NCBI GenBank assembly: GCA_020444205.1
Contig: JAHLLJ010000003.1
Span: forward strand, 1 to 64,000
Direction of reading: 5' to 3'
Source: Deltaproteobacteria bacterium
GTDB lineage: Bacteria > Desulfobacterota > Desulfarculia > Desulfarculales > Desulfarculaceae
DNA: 64,000 nucleotides
Shown here one piece after another: positions 8,476 through 17,158 of the stretch. The stretch's first letter is position 1; each line of letters opens with the position of its first letter. The notes below the pieces were generated by a model. It ran no database searches. It had not been told where the DNA came from and saw only the letters and a list, made by a program, of their open reading frames with translations. The translations under genes and the position numbers were made by a program.

Positions 8476-8485
8476 TTGCATTGCC

Positions 8486-9442
8486 TCACTTGATTGGAGG
8501 AATCCAGGCATCCAAGGCCAGCCGTCGCTCCCGCTCGGCCTGGTGCGCCTGGTCAAGTTCCACCGCTTGGAAGCTTATCTCGCACCCGGGCGGCGCCTGG
8601 CCCACTTTGTCGATGTCGGCGGATATGATGCAGGCGATCTTGGTGTACCCGCCGGTGGTGCCGCGCTCCCGGAGAAGCAGCACCGGGCGTCCCTGTCCGG
8701 GCACCTGCACCGCGCCCAAGGGCGTGGCCTCGCTTACCACTATGGGTCCGTTGGAGTGCTCTATGCGAGGCCCATCCAGCCGGTAGCCCATGCGGTTGGA
8801 CTCGGTGGTCACCTTAAAGGTGGATTTTAAAAAAGTAGCGATGCCTTCGCTGGTGAAGCGCTCCTCTTGCGGCCCGATTATGACCCGGAGCACCCGGGCG
8901 CCGTCTGGGGGCAACAGTAAGTCCGGGGGCAGGTCCTGGGTTGGCCGGAAATTTTCAGGATCGGAAACGCACCTGAGTAAATCATCCTTTTGCAGGGCCC
9001 GGCCCGCCGGGCCTCCGAAACCGGCATAAATATAGGTGGAGCGGCTGCCCAAGACCAGGGGAGTGTCTATACCGCCGACAAGCGCAAGATAGGCGCGCAT
9101 GCCGTTGCGCCGGGGGCCGAACTTCAGTATCTGGCCCGCCGCGGCGTGGTAGGCCCGGCCCGGTGCAAGTTGTTCCCCGTCGAGCTGGGCCGACAAATCG
9201 GCTCCGGCCAGGGCGAAGCCTCCGGCCCGCTCAAAGCGCAGCCTGGGACCCACCAGGGTCATCTCCAGGGCCGCGGCGTTGTCCGGGTTGCCCAGCAGGC
9301 GGTTGGCCTGGACCAGGGAGTAGCAGTCCATGCCTCCGGCCTCGGCAATGCCCAGGCTTTGATAGCCCGGCCTGCCCAGGTCTTGCACCGAGCTCTGGGC
9401 GCCGGGCTGCAATACCCTGATAAAGGGTGAGCTCTCAGCCAT
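8486..9442 (-). CDS. pxpC: 5-oxoprolinase subunit PxpC (biotin-dependent carboxyltransferase/AHS2 family)
   Basis: This is a 318-residue protein of the AHS2/KipA family, the partner of PxpB in the 5-oxoprolinase complex. Conserved features include 'GAQSSVQDLGRPGYQSLGI', 'AEAGGMDCYSLVQANRLLGN', 'FALAGADLSAQLDG' and the C-terminal 'LLLRERGTTGGYTKIA'. Its start overlaps the end of pxpB by 8 nt and its end lies 10 nt before pxpA, so the three are translationally coupled in the order B-C-A. In many genomes B and C are neighbours or fused; here they are separate. Confidence 0.9.
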   Translation of the reverse strand: MAESSPFIRVLQPGAQSSVQDLGRPGYQSLGIAEAGGMDCYSLVQANRLLGNPDNAAALEMTLVGPRLRFERAGGFALAGADLSAQLDGEQLAPGRAYHAAAGQILKFGPRRNGMRAYLALVGGIDTPLVLGSRSTYIYAGFGGPAGRALQKDDLLRCVSDPENFRPTQDLPPDLLLPPDGARVLRVIIGPQEERFTSEGIATFLKSTFKVTTESNRMGYRLDGPRIEHSNGPIVVSEATPLGAVQVPGQGRPVLLLRERGTTGGYTKIACIISADIDKVGQAPPGCEISFQAVELDQAHQAERERRLALDAWIPPIK

Positions 9443-10172
9443 GATTGAGGGTCTCCACCCCGTCGTACAAATTTACGGCCCGCGCCTCGATGTCTTGATA
9501 CTCGGCCACGTCCACGGCGGCGAACTGCACGCGGTCCCCCGGCTTGAACAGGGTCAGGTCGGCGTGTTCGAGCTGGAACAGTTGCACCGGGGTGCTGCCC
9601 ACTATGCGCATGCCTCCCGGGGTGGCCCGGGGGTAGATCACGGTTTGCCCCACGCTGATGGCCACCGCTCCCTTGGGGGTGTGGGTGCGCGGCGATTGCA
9701 TCAAGGGCACGTGCAGCTTCTCCTGCAAGGGCCCGATAAAGGGGCAGCCGGGGGTGAAGCCGAGCTGAAAGACAAAATAGGCTTGTTGGGTGTGCAGGCT
9801 AATTACCTCTTGGGGGCCGAGGCCGGTGTAGTCGCAGATATATTCCATGTCCGGCGCATAAGGCCCCTGGTAGCAAACCGGGATGCGCAGCAGACGCCCC
9901 GCGTTTTCATCGTCCTTATGAAGCATGGCCGCCTCGGCCATCTCTCCCAGGCGCGACTTGAGCTCTTGGAAAGCGACAGCGTCGGGATCGTAGAGCACGG
10001 TCAACGAGGCGTAGGTGGGCACCATCTCCCGCAGGCCCGGGATGGATTGGGACTTGAGCATGGCGCGCAGGGCCCTTACCGGGCGGTTGACCTCAAGGCT
10101 GCGCTCGTCTCCGAAGGTTATGCGCAGAGCGTGGTCCCCGGAGGGCTTTAAATTGGGTTTGGGGTAAAGCAT
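9435..10172 (-). CDS. pxpB: 5-oxoprolinase subunit PxpB (allophanate hydrolase subunit 1/KipI family)
   Basis: This is a 245-residue protein of the AHS1/KipI family. It begins 'LKPSGDHALRITFGDERSLE', continues through 'RIPVCYQGPYAPDMEYICDY' and contains the family motif 'VFQLGFTPGCPFIGPL' with 'TPKGAVAISVGQTVIYPRAT' after it. It sits 10 nt after the aminotransferase gene and overlaps pxpC by 8 nt. Together with PxpC and PxpA it forms the prokaryotic oxoprolinase. A urea-amidolyase role is unlikely because no urea carboxylase is present. Confidence 0.9.
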   Translation of the reverse strand: MLYPKPNLKPSGDHALRITFGDERSLEVNRPVRALRAMLKSQSIPGLREMVPTYASLTVLYDPDAVAFQELKSRLGEMAEAAMLHKDDENAGRLLRIPVCYQGPYAPDMEYICDYTGLGPQEVISLHTQQAYFVFQLGFTPGCPFIGPLQEKLHVPLMQSPRTHTPKGAVAISVGQTVIYPRATPGGMRIVGSTPVQLFQLEHADLTLFKPGDRVQFAAVDVAEYQDIEARAVNLYDGVETLNHG

Positions 10173-10182
10173 GCTTGATTGA

Positions 10183-11511
10183 TTAGCCCAGCACCTCGCT
10201 GATGGCCTTTTTAATGGCCACGGCCACCTGGGTGATCTGTTCCTGTTCGATGATAAAAGGCGGCGACACCACCAAGGCGTCTCCGTCGATGCCCGCCAAA
10301 CCTACCGCCTTATACACGAGGATGCCACGCTCAAAAAGGTTCTGCCACAGGCGCTCGGTAACCTTTTCGGACCTGGCAAAGGGCCGCAGCGTCTGCTTGT
10401 CGGCCACCAGTTCCACCCCCCAGAGCATGCCGACCCCCCGCACGCTGGCCACGAAGGGCGAATCGAGCAGATGTAGGCTCAGTTGTTCGCCCAGAAAGCG
10501 TCCCATGGCGTCGGCGCGCTCGATCAGGTTCTCCCGCTCCAAAATCCTCACCGCGGCCAGACCGGCGGCGCAGCCCACCGGGTGGTGGCTGTAGGTGCCG
10601 CCGTGGCTGAAGGCGCCCAGACCCTCCTCCACCGCCGCGTAATGCTCCTGATTCACCGCCACCGCCGACAAGGCCAGGTTGCCGCCGGTGAGCCCCTTGC
10701 CCAGGGTCATTATGTCCGGGGTCACCTCATAGCGGCAGCCGGCAAACCAGTCTCCCGTGCGTCCCATGCCGGTCATGACCTCGTCGAAGATCAACAGCAC
10801 CCCGTGTTGGCGGCAGATATCGCGCACCATCTCCAGGTAGCCCTCCGGGGGCGGCCAGGCGGCCAGGGTGGCTCCGCTGACCGGTTCGATAAGAAAGGCG
10901 GAGACTACCTTGGGCCCCAGGTTCTGGATGGTCTCGTCCAAAGCCAGGGCGCAGCGCAACCCGCAGGAGGGATGCTCCAACCCGTAGGAGCAGCGCAGGC
11001 AGTACGGCGGGGGGATGTGCACCGCATCGTGGATCAGGGGCATGTAGGAGGTGCGGAAGGCCGGACGCCCCGCCGCGGCCAAGGCTCCCAAGGTCAGGCC
11101 GTGGTAGGAACGCCAGCGGGAGATCAGCACGGTCCTGTCGTGCTCTCCCGTGGCCTGGTGAATCTGCCGGGCCAACTTGATGGCGGTCTCGTTGGCCTCG
11201 GAACCCGAAGACATGAAATAAACGCGGTTCAGGTCGCCGGGCGTGTGGGCGGCCAAGGCCGCGGCCAGCTCCTCCACCGGCGGGCTGGTGAACATGGTGG
11301 GGTGGGCATAGGAAAGCCTGGCAAGCTGTTCCGCAACCGCCTGGGCGATTTCCACCCGGCCATGCCCAAGGTTCACCACCACCGCCCCGCCGGAGGCATC
11401 CAGGTAGCGCTTACCATTGGCATCGAAAATCCAAACCCCATCGCCAGACAGCGCCATCGGCAGCGGCTGTCCCAGGCGGCGGGAAAAAACCGAACTCTTT
11501 GCCCCAGGCAT
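10183..11511 (-). CDS. Class III pyridoxal-phosphate aminotransferase
   Basis: This is a 442-residue fold-type I aminotransferase of the omega-amino-acid group (beta-alanine, GABA or diamine transaminases and relatives). Visible landmarks are 'DASGGAVVVNLGHGRVE', the PLP-phosphate region 'FMSSGSEANETAIKLARQ', 'LIFDEVMTGMGRTGDWFAG' with the PLP-stacking aspartate, and the Schiff-base lysine in 'TLGKGLTGGNLALSAVAV' near residue 271. The C-terminal 'VVSPPFIIEQEQITQVAVAI' is usual for the class. It sits between livF (41 nt upstream) and pxpB (10 nt downstream) in the uptake/catabolism operon, so it probably removes the amino group of the imported compound or its opened product. Substrate specificity is not readable. 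Confidence 0.88.
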   Translation of the reverse strand: MPGAKSSVFSRRLGQPLPMALSGDGVWIFDANGKRYLDASGGAVVVNLGHGRVEIAQAVAEQLARLSYAHPTMFTSPPVEELAAALAAHTPGDLNRVYFMSSGSEANETAIKLARQIHQATGEHDRTVLISRWRSYHGLTLGALAAAGRPAFRTSYMPLIHDAVHIPPPYCLRCSYGLEHPSCGLRCALALDETIQNLGPKVVSAFLIEPVSGATLAAWPPPEGYLEMVRDICRQHGVLLIFDEVMTGMGRTGDWFAGCRYEVTPDIMTLGKGLTGGNLALSAVAVNQEHYAAVEEGLGAFSHGGTYSHHPVGCAAGLAAVRILERENLIERADAMGRFLGEQLSLHLLDSPFVASVRGVGMLWGVELVADKQTLRPFARSEKVTERLWQNLFERGILVYKAVGLAGIDGDALVVSPPFIIEQEQITQVAVAIKKAISEVLG

Positions 11512-11552
11512 CTCAGATACTCCTCCTGCGGCCCGGCCCCTGAATCAGGGGC

Positions 11553-12275
11553 CTAATCCTCCGCCAGATAAACCTTGCGCACCACTTCGCTCTGGGCCAT
11601 TTCCTCGGCCGGCCCAGAGGCCACGATAGCCCCGGATTCCAGCAAATAGCAGGTATCGGCCACCTCCAGGGCCAGCCTGGCCTCCTGCTCCACCATGAGC
11701 AGGGTCACCCCCCACTCCTGGTTGATCCTGAGCAGGGTGTCGTAAATATCGCGCACCACCAGGGGGGCCAGGCCCATGGATATTTCGTCGGAGAGGATAA
11801 GCTTGGGGCGCGACATCATGGCGCGGCCCACGGCCAGCATTTGCTGTTCACCCCCGCTCATGGTGCCGGCCAGCTGCTTGCGCCGCTCGGCCAATCTGGG
11901 AAACAGCTCGAACACCTGCTTCAGCAGGCCGTCCTTGGCCTCTTTGTCCTGCAAGGCGGTGGCGCCCAGCTCCAGGTTTTCCCAAACACTCATCTTGGGG
12001 AAAATCAGGCGGCCCTCGGGTATCTGGGCGATTCCCCGCTCCACCACCCGGTGGGCGGGGCAGCCGTCGATCCTTTCGCCTTCAAACCACACCTCGCCCG
12101 AGCGCAGAGGCAACAGCCCACTTATCACATTGACGATGGAGCTCTTGCCCGCTCCATTGGCCCCCAACAAGGAAATACGTTGCCCCTGATCCAACGAGAG
12201 GCTGACATCATGCAGAGCCACGGCCGGGCCGTAGCCCGCCACAACACCTTTCAACTCCAGCAAGGCCACGCTCAT
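11553..12275 (-). CDS. livF: Liv-type ABC transporter ATP-binding protein LivF
   Basis: This is a 240-residue cytoplasmic ATPase of the Liv/HAAT importer. The start at 12275 (MSVALLELKGVVAGYGPAVA) overlaps the livG stop as ATGA; a longer frame from 12377 only reads antisense-like residues inside livG. It carries Walker A 'LLGANGAGKSS', the ABC signature 'MSGGEQQMLAVGRAMMSRPK', and a Walker B region reading 'LILSDEISMGLAPLVV'. That last segment departs from the usual LDEPSLGLAP in having Ser before Asp and Ile after Glu, but the acidic pair is retained. A switch histidine is not obvious: the H-loop position reads 'TLLMVEQEA', as is normal in LivF. Confidence 0.9.
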   Translation of the reverse strand: MSVALLELKGVVAGYGPAVALHDVSLSLDQGQRISLLGANGAGKSSIVNVISGLLPLRSGEVWFEGERIDGCPAHRVVERGIAQIPEGRLIFPKMSVWENLELGATALQDKEAKDGLLKQVFELFPRLAERRKQLAGTMSGGEQQMLAVGRAMMSRPKLILSDEISMGLAPLVVRDIYDTLLRINQEWGVTLLMVEQEARLALEVADTCYLLESGAIVASGPAEEMAQSEVVRKVYLAED

Positions 12276-13036
12276 TTCCCCAGATATGATTTGATGACTT
12301 CGGGATCTTTTTGGATCTCCGAGGGAGTGCCCTCGGCGATCTTGTTCCCGAAGCTCAACACCATGATACGGCCGCAATAGCTCATCACCGCCCGCATGTT
12401 GTGCTCGATTATAAAAATGGTCATCCCTTGGCGGTTCAAGCCCGCGATATGGTGCATGACCTGATTGACCTCCGCCGCCACCAGGCCGGTGAGGGGCTCG
12501 TCCAAGATCAGCACCTTGGGCCGGGGGGCGATGGCGATGCCGATGGCCACCACCTTTTGCAGGCCATAGGGCAGGTTGGCCGCCTTTTCCTCGGCCTGAT
12601 CGCCCAGCTCCAACAGCTCCATCACTTCCTGGGCGCGCTCGGCTATGGCCTTGTTTTTGGCCTGGGCGCCGGCGGATTGCAGGATGGCTTGAGCCAGGCC
12701 TATGTCGCCGATCTCGCGCACGCCCATCATGATGTTTTGACGGACGGTGAGATCGAAAAACAAGGTGGAATGCTGGAAGGTGCGGCTGAGGCCCTTTCTG
12801 ATGATGCGGTCGGGGCGCATGCCGGTGATGAGCTTGCCGTCGAATTCCACGTTGCCCTTGCTGGGCTTGTACATGCCGCTGATCAGGTTGACCATCACCG
12901 ACTTGCCCGCCCCGTTGGGCCCGATGAGCCCGAAGAACTCCCCTTGCTTAACCCGGAAGCTCACCTCGGACAAGGCCTCCAGGCCGCCGAAGTTTTTACT
13001 TACGTTGTTCACCCGCAGGATGTCGTGGTCAGCCAT
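12272..13036 (-). CDS. livG: Liv-type ABC transporter ATP-binding protein LivG
   Basis: This is a 254-residue ATPase partner of LivF. It shows Walker A 'LIGPNGAGKSVMVNLISG', a Q-loop region with 'GLSRTFQHSTLFFDLTVRQN', a degenerate ABC signature 'NLPYGLQKVVAIGIAIAPRP', Walker B 'VLILDEPLTGLVAAEV' and the H-loop 'MTIFIIEHNMRAVM'. LivG proteins normally have a relaxed signature (LPYGxQR), so this looks functional. Its end overlaps livF by 4 nt and its start overlaps livM by 8 nt, which indicates tight translational coupling. Confidence 0.92.
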   Translation of the reverse strand: MADHDILRVNNVSKNFGGLEALSEVSFRVKQGEFFGLIGPNGAGKSVMVNLISGMYKPSKGNVEFDGKLITGMRPDRIIRKGLSRTFQHSTLFFDLTVRQNIMMGVREIGDIGLAQAILQSAGAQAKNKAIAERAQEVMELLELGDQAEEKAANLPYGLQKVVAIGIAIAPRPKVLILDEPLTGLVAAEVNQVMHHIAGLNRQGMTIFIIEHNMRAVMSYCGRIMVLSFGNKIAEGTPSEIQKDPEVIKSYLGK

Positions 13037-14024
13037 GGCGGGCCTCCTGCTTTTCGGCTTTGCGGTTGAACCTGGCGCGCACCACCGCGGGCAGGGAGAT
13101 CATGCCGCCGGGCAGAAGGGTGATGAAGAAGATGATGATCAGGCCGTAGACCACCATGCGCCAGTAGCCCACCGCGAACAGGTATTCATTCAGGCCCGAC
13201 AGGATCACCGCGCCCACTATGGGTCCGGACATGGTTCCCATGCCGCCCACTAGGTTGAACATGATGATGTCCAAGGAGGTGAAGAAGGTGAAGGTTTCCG
13301 GCGATATGGCCGAAAGATAGCTGGCCAGAATGCCGCCGCCGATGCCGGTGATAAAACAGCCTAGCACGAAAACCATCACCTTGTACTTGCGTACGTATAG
13401 GCCGCAAAAGGTGACCAGGGTGTCGTTTTGGCCGATGGATTTGTTGATCAGCCCGATCTTGGACCCGGCCAGGCGCCAGACTATCCACAACACCGCGAAG
13501 CCGTAAATCAAGGCGATGTAGTAATAGCCCGTCCAGGTTTCGCTGAACAGGGACAGGCCTTCCGGGCCCGGGATGTCGATGATCCCCATGGCCCCGCCGA
13601 AGGGGTGCTCAAAGGAGGTGAGCACCGGGTGCAGCATCTCGGCAAAGGACCAGGTGACCAATAAAAAGAAGATGCGCTTAAGGTGCACGATGAGGTAGCC
13701 GAGCATCAGGGCCAGGATAGCCGCCGCCACCGCGCCGGCCAGGTAGCCCAGCCACACGATGCTTATCAGCTTGTACTTGGCTACCAAGATGCCGGTGGTA
13801 TAGGCCCCGATGGTGATGAAGCCGCCTTGGCCCAGGCTGAGCTCTCCCGCCTGGAGCATCAGCCAGAGGCACAGGCCGAAGCCCACGTTGAGCATAATTT
13901 TGATGCCTATGTGGGCGGTGAGCTCCCACATGTCCGGCGCGGCCACTTTTACCAGCAGCGGGAACAAGGCCAGCAGGGCCATCACCCCCAGCGCAACCAA
14001 ATATGGAGTCAGTTTACTATTCAT
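13029..14024 (-). CDS. livM: Liv-type ABC transporter permease LivM
   Basis: This is a 331-residue inner-membrane permease with roughly ten hydrophobic helices. The LivM landmark 'LSLGQGGFITIGAYTTGILV' lies near residue 65, and 'YKVMVFVLGCFITGIGGGIL' and 'NLVGGMGTMSGPIVGAVIL' mark the C-terminal half. It overlaps livG by 8 nt and livH by 8 nt. It is only distantly similar to the LivM at 1-799, so the two systems are not a recent duplication. Confidence 0.9.
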   Translation of the reverse strand: MNSKLTPYLVALGVMALLALFPLLVKVAAPDMWELTAHIGIKIMLNVGFGLCLWLMLQAGELSLGQGGFITIGAYTTGILVAKYKLISIVWLGYLAGAVAAAILALMLGYLIVHLKRIFFLLVTWSFAEMLHPVLTSFEHPFGGAMGIIDIPGPEGLSLFSETWTGYYYIALIYGFAVLWIVWRLAGSKIGLINKSIGQNDTLVTFCGLYVRKYKVMVFVLGCFITGIGGGILASYLSAISPETFTFFTSLDIIMFNLVGGMGTMSGPIVGAVILSGLNEYLFAVGYWRMVVYGLIIIFFITLLPGGMISLPAVVRARFNRKAEKQEARHG

Positions 14025-14880
14025 CGCCCAAGATCCCGGCTGGTTTGAAAATCAGGATGAGGATAACCAGGCCGAAGCCCATAAAGTGGCCGGCCTGGTG
14101 CCCCAACAAGCTGCCCCCAAAGGAATCTATGAATCCCAGGATGTAGGCGGCTATCACCGATCCGGTGACATTGCCCAGCCCTCCCAGGATGATGACGATG
14201 AACGCCTTGAGCATGGGGGTGGAGCCGCAGGAGGGGTCCACCGAGTACAGGGTGCTGACCAGCCCGCCCGCCAGGGCGGCCAGGGTCACCCCCAGGGCGA
14301 ATCCCTTGGCCACGGCGCGGTCCGCGTTGATGCCCATCAACTGGGCGGCGCGCGGGTTCTGCTCCACCGCCCTTAGCTGACGCCCCAGGGCGGTGCGCCC
14401 CACCAGGTAGTAGACCCCGGCCATAATGGCTATGGCGATAAGGCCCACCCACATCTTGTTGGCCGGCAACACCGCTCCGCCGGGAAATTTGATCAGTCCG
14501 GATATGGGGAAGGCCACGGACTTTTGTTCGGTGCCGAACACCTGCCAGCCCAGGCCCTCCATGAGCATCCACACGCCCACCGTGGCCATGTAGCCCGCCA
14601 GCCATATGTGCCGTATGTTGCGGAATATGGTCCGCTCGAACGCCGCGCCCAAAAAGGGGAAAATCAGCACCAGGCAAAACAGCGCGGCAAAGTAGGGCAG
14701 GCCTAAAATTTCAGTGGCGTAATAGGTGGTCATGGCCCCCAGCATGAAGAACACGCCGTGGGCCATGTTTACCTGGTGCATGATGCCGTAGATCAGGGTG
14801 AGCCCCGACGCCACCAACATATAGATGGAACCCAGCACCAGCCCGGTCACCACCATCTGCATGAACATCTGTGTCGTCAA
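14017..14880 (-). CDS. livH: Liv-type ABC transporter permease LivH
   Basis: This is a 287-residue inner-membrane permease. The N-terminus 'VTGLVLGSIYMLVASGLTLI' and the loop 'LRAVEQNPRAAQLMGINADR' (about residues 188-207) are LivH signatures, as is 'FIVIILGGLGNVTGSVIAAY' near the C-terminus. It starts 107 nt after the binding-protein stop, with a strong hairpin in the gap, and its end overlaps livM by 8 nt. Confidence 0.9.
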   Translation of the reverse strand: MTTQMFMQMVVTGLVLGSIYMLVASGLTLIYGIMHQVNMAHGVFFMLGAMTTYYATEILGLPYFAALFCLVLIFPFLGAAFERTIFRNIRHIWLAGYMATVGVWMLMEGLGWQVFGTEQKSVAFPISGLIKFPGGAVLPANKMWVGLIAIAIMAGVYYLVGRTALGRQLRAVEQNPRAAQLMGINADRAVAKGFALGVTLAALAGGLVSTLYSVDPSCGSTPMLKAFIVIILGGLGNVTGSVIAAYILGFIDSFGGSLLGHQAGHFMGFGLVILILIFKPAGILGDE

Positions 14881-14920
14881 GTTGTCAACCGCTTTCCCTT
14901 GAAGTCAGGGATTTGAATCA

Positions 14921-14948
14921 GCCGGCGCCCCTTGGCCGGGGCGCCGGC
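14921..14948. other. Intercistronic GC-rich hairpin between binding-protein gene and livH
   Basis: A perfect 11-bp stem (GCCGGCGCCCC at 14921-14931, GGGGCGCCGGC at 14938-14948) has a 6-nt loop and no U-tract on the transcribed strand. It is placed exactly like the hairpins at 1767 and 49591. It probably protects the upstream binding-protein mRNA or attenuates transcription into the permease genes. Confidence 0.75.
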
Positions 14949-14987
14949 CGACAACACGCTAAAGCAGCGTTGATGCCCGTGATACCG

Positions 14988-16199
14988 CTACTGGTAGATA
15001 ACCGGCTTGCCGTCCTTGAGCACCGTCACCGGCAGAGGCGAGGTGTACTGGTTGTTTATGCCGTAGCCGGGCAGCAGGGGGTTGTCCTTGCCGATGAGCT
15101 TGAGCTCGCCCAGTAGGGACTCGATCTTCAGATCACGCATGGTGGCCACGATCTTGTCCGGGTCCAGGCTCTGGGCCTTTTCCACGGCGGCCGACAGGTG
15201 CATGAAGGCCATGTAGCTTTCCCAGCTGTTGGCTCCGGGGTCCTGGTCGTAACGCTTGCGGTACTCTGCCCAGTAGTCCTTGAAAGCCTGAGTGGGAAGC
15301 TGGTCCGGCGGCCACAGGCGCAGCATGATAACGCCTTCCACGTTCTTCTTGCCGCCGATCTTGACCAGGGGGCCTACCTTGGGGGCACCGGTGAGGTTGG
15401 TGAAAGTGCCCTTGTAGCCCAGTTCCCGGGCCTGCTTGATCAAAAGGGCCAGGCCCGCCGCGGGCCAGGCGCCGCCTTCGATGTGGTCGGGGTTCTTGGC
15501 CAGAATCCGGGTAAGGGCTGGGGTGAAGTCGCCGGTGTTGATGGGCACGAACTCCTCGGCCACCAGGATATCGCTCATGTTGTTGACCTTGAGGGCGTTC
15601 TTCAAGGTCTTGGCGTCGCTGCGCCCCAGGACGTTGTCGGCGGTGAGCAGCACCAGCCTCTTGACGCCCAGCTTCTTGTAAATTTTGATGCCCTCGATGG
15701 ACATGGTCAGGTCGGCCGAAGGCATGGTGCGGAACAGGTACTTGTTGTTGGCGTTGGTGAAATCGGCTCCGCCGGCGATGGCGGCGATGGTGACGATTTT
15801 GTTTTTGTTGATCAGGGGAATCTGCGGCTTGGTAACCGCGCCGCCCAGGGTGCACATGAATTTGGCGCCTTGGGCCACGCCCCGTTTCAGGCAGGAAATC
15901 GCGTCAGCGGGGATGTAGCGGTTATCGCAACGGATCTTTTCCCACAGGTAGGTTTCGCCGTTGATCTTGATACCGCCCGCCTTATTGACCTTCTCCACGG
16001 CCAGGCCGACGCCGCGGTCCTGGGAGAATCCCCACGAGGCGGCTTTACCGGAAAAGGGGTTGTTGGAAAGAATCTTCAAGGTTTTGGTCTCAGCCAACCC
16101 GTTCCCGGTCAAGGCCGGGGAGACCAGCAGCAAACCGGCCAGGGCCGTCAGGCCCAGCAGCCTGAGGGTCTTCCCCAAGGGCTTGATAGATATACACAT
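14988..16199 (-). CDS. Liv-type ABC transporter periplasmic substrate-binding protein
   Basis: This is a 403-residue type I periplasmic binding protein. The Sec signal peptide runs to about residue 36 (hydrophobic core LLGLTALAGLLLVSPALTG, cleavage near GLAETK). The mature protein shows 'NPFSGKAASWGFSQDRGVGL', 'VAQGAKFMCTLGGAVTKPQI' and 'LGVKRLVLLTADNVLGRSDA', consistent with the LivJ/amide-binding group, and ends 'PLPVTVLKDGKPVIYQ'. It heads the Liv genes of the operon and is separated from livH by a hairpin. A 161-nt gap to the cyclase gene could hold a second promoter. The ligand is unknown; the operon's hydrolases suggest an amide-, lactam- or imide-bearing compound. Confidence 0.9.
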   Translation of the reverse strand: MCISIKPLGKTLRLLGLTALAGLLLVSPALTGNGLAETKTLKILSNNPFSGKAASWGFSQDRGVGLAVEKVNKAGGIKINGETYLWEKIRCDNRYIPADAISCLKRGVAQGAKFMCTLGGAVTKPQIPLINKNKIVTIAAIAGGADFTNANNKYLFRTMPSADLTMSIEGIKIYKKLGVKRLVLLTADNVLGRSDAKTLKNALKVNNMSDILVAEEFVPINTGDFTPALTRILAKNPDHIEGGAWPAAGLALLIKQARELGYKGTFTNLTGAPKVGPLVKIGGKKNVEGVIMLRLWPPDQLPTQAFKDYWAEYRKRYDQDPGANSWESYMAFMHLSAAVEKAQSLDPDKIVATMRDLKIESLLGELKLIGKDNPLLPGYGINNQYTSPLPVTVLKDGKPVIYQ

Positions 16200-16360
16200 T
16201 GCAATGCCTCCTTATTTTGCTATTTATCCTCTAAAGTCGTGCCGCCAATTGTCGGCAAAAGACCTGATGCTCTCTGGCAGTCGCTGAGTGATGGGGCCCC
16301 AACCAGGGCCGCATGCAATGAATTTCCCCGGCCTTGTCAATTGGGCAGGCACAATTTCAC

Positions 16361-17158
16361 CTATATGACAACTGCTATGGGGCGGATGGGCGATCCCGTG
16401 CCGCCCCTTATTTTCAGAGGTAGAGCGATAAATAAAAAACCAGCCACCTTGTCGGCCGCCAGTTCTTCCAGGTTGAGCACTTCCATGATGTGTATGCCGT
16501 TTTCCACCAGCAGGATGCCGTGTACCGGCAACCCCGGTGAAGGTGTCTTTTCAAGCGCTACGGTGTCGCTGCCTACAAACTTGACTCCCTTGCCGGCCAG
16601 CCAACGGGCTCCGTCTTCCACCAGCCCCGGCGCGCCGTGTTCATGGGCGATGTATTTTGGCGGGTCGGAAAAATGTTGAATCCACCCGGTGCGAATGAGC
16701 ACGGCATCGCCTTGGTCCAACTCGGCGCCGCAGGCTTCAGCGGCGCCTTCCAGGGACGAAGCGTTGATAGAGTAGTCGCTACCCAGGCAATCCACTCCCT
16801 CGTAGCCCGCAATATCCAGTAGATGGCCCCGGCAAAAAATGGGGTCTACTTCTTCGATGCCGCCTTTTTTCAGGCCCTCATAATCCTGGAATGGAGTTAT
16901 GTCGCCGACCTTGTGAACCTGGCGGTCCACGCTTATATGGCCCAGCGCGTCGATGTGGGTTCCGGTGTGGCCGCCGGTGGAGAAAACGCAGTTGGCGGTG
17001 GTTAAGCCATCGGCGTAGGGCAGGTCGCCATGGATGCGTCCCAGGGAAAAAGTGAAAGGCGGATGGGTGGGGAAATGGGGCATCCCCACAAAATAGTCCA
17101 TACCCAGGTCGTAAACTTTGGCGTTTTGGGCCAAAGCGCCTAACTCTTTAGGATTCAA
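16361..17158 (-). CDS. Cyclase-family (kynurenine formamidase-like) metal hydrolase
   Basis: This is a 265-residue enzyme of the cyclase family (PF04199), which includes kynurenine formamidase KynB and isatin hydrolase. The metal-binding signature HTGTHIDALGH (about residues 75-90) fits HxGTHxDxxxH. 'AVLIRTGWIQHF' and 'GVKFVGSDTVALE' are also typical. I place the start at the TTG at 17158 because it overlaps the TGA of the upstream GntR gene as TTGA, with purine-rich AGGAAAAAGAGG just before it; the next upstream TTG (17191) lies inside the regulator. Such enzymes open cyclic imides or lactams or cleave N-formyl amides, which suits an operon with oxoprolinase subunits and an aminotransferase. 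Confidence 0.87.
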   Translation of the reverse strand: MNPKELGALAQNAKVYDLGMDYFVGMPHFPTHPPFTFSLGRIHGDLPYADGLTTANCVFSTGGHTGTHIDALGHISVDRQVHKVGDITPFQDYEGLKKGGIEEVDPIFCRGHLLDIAGYEGVDCLGSDYSINASSLEGAAEACGAELDQGDAVLIRTGWIQHFSDPPKYIAHEHGAPGLVEDGARWLAGKGVKFVGSDTVALEKTPSPGLPVHGILLVENGIHIMEVLNLEELAADKVAGFLFIALPLKIRGGTGSPIRPIAVVI

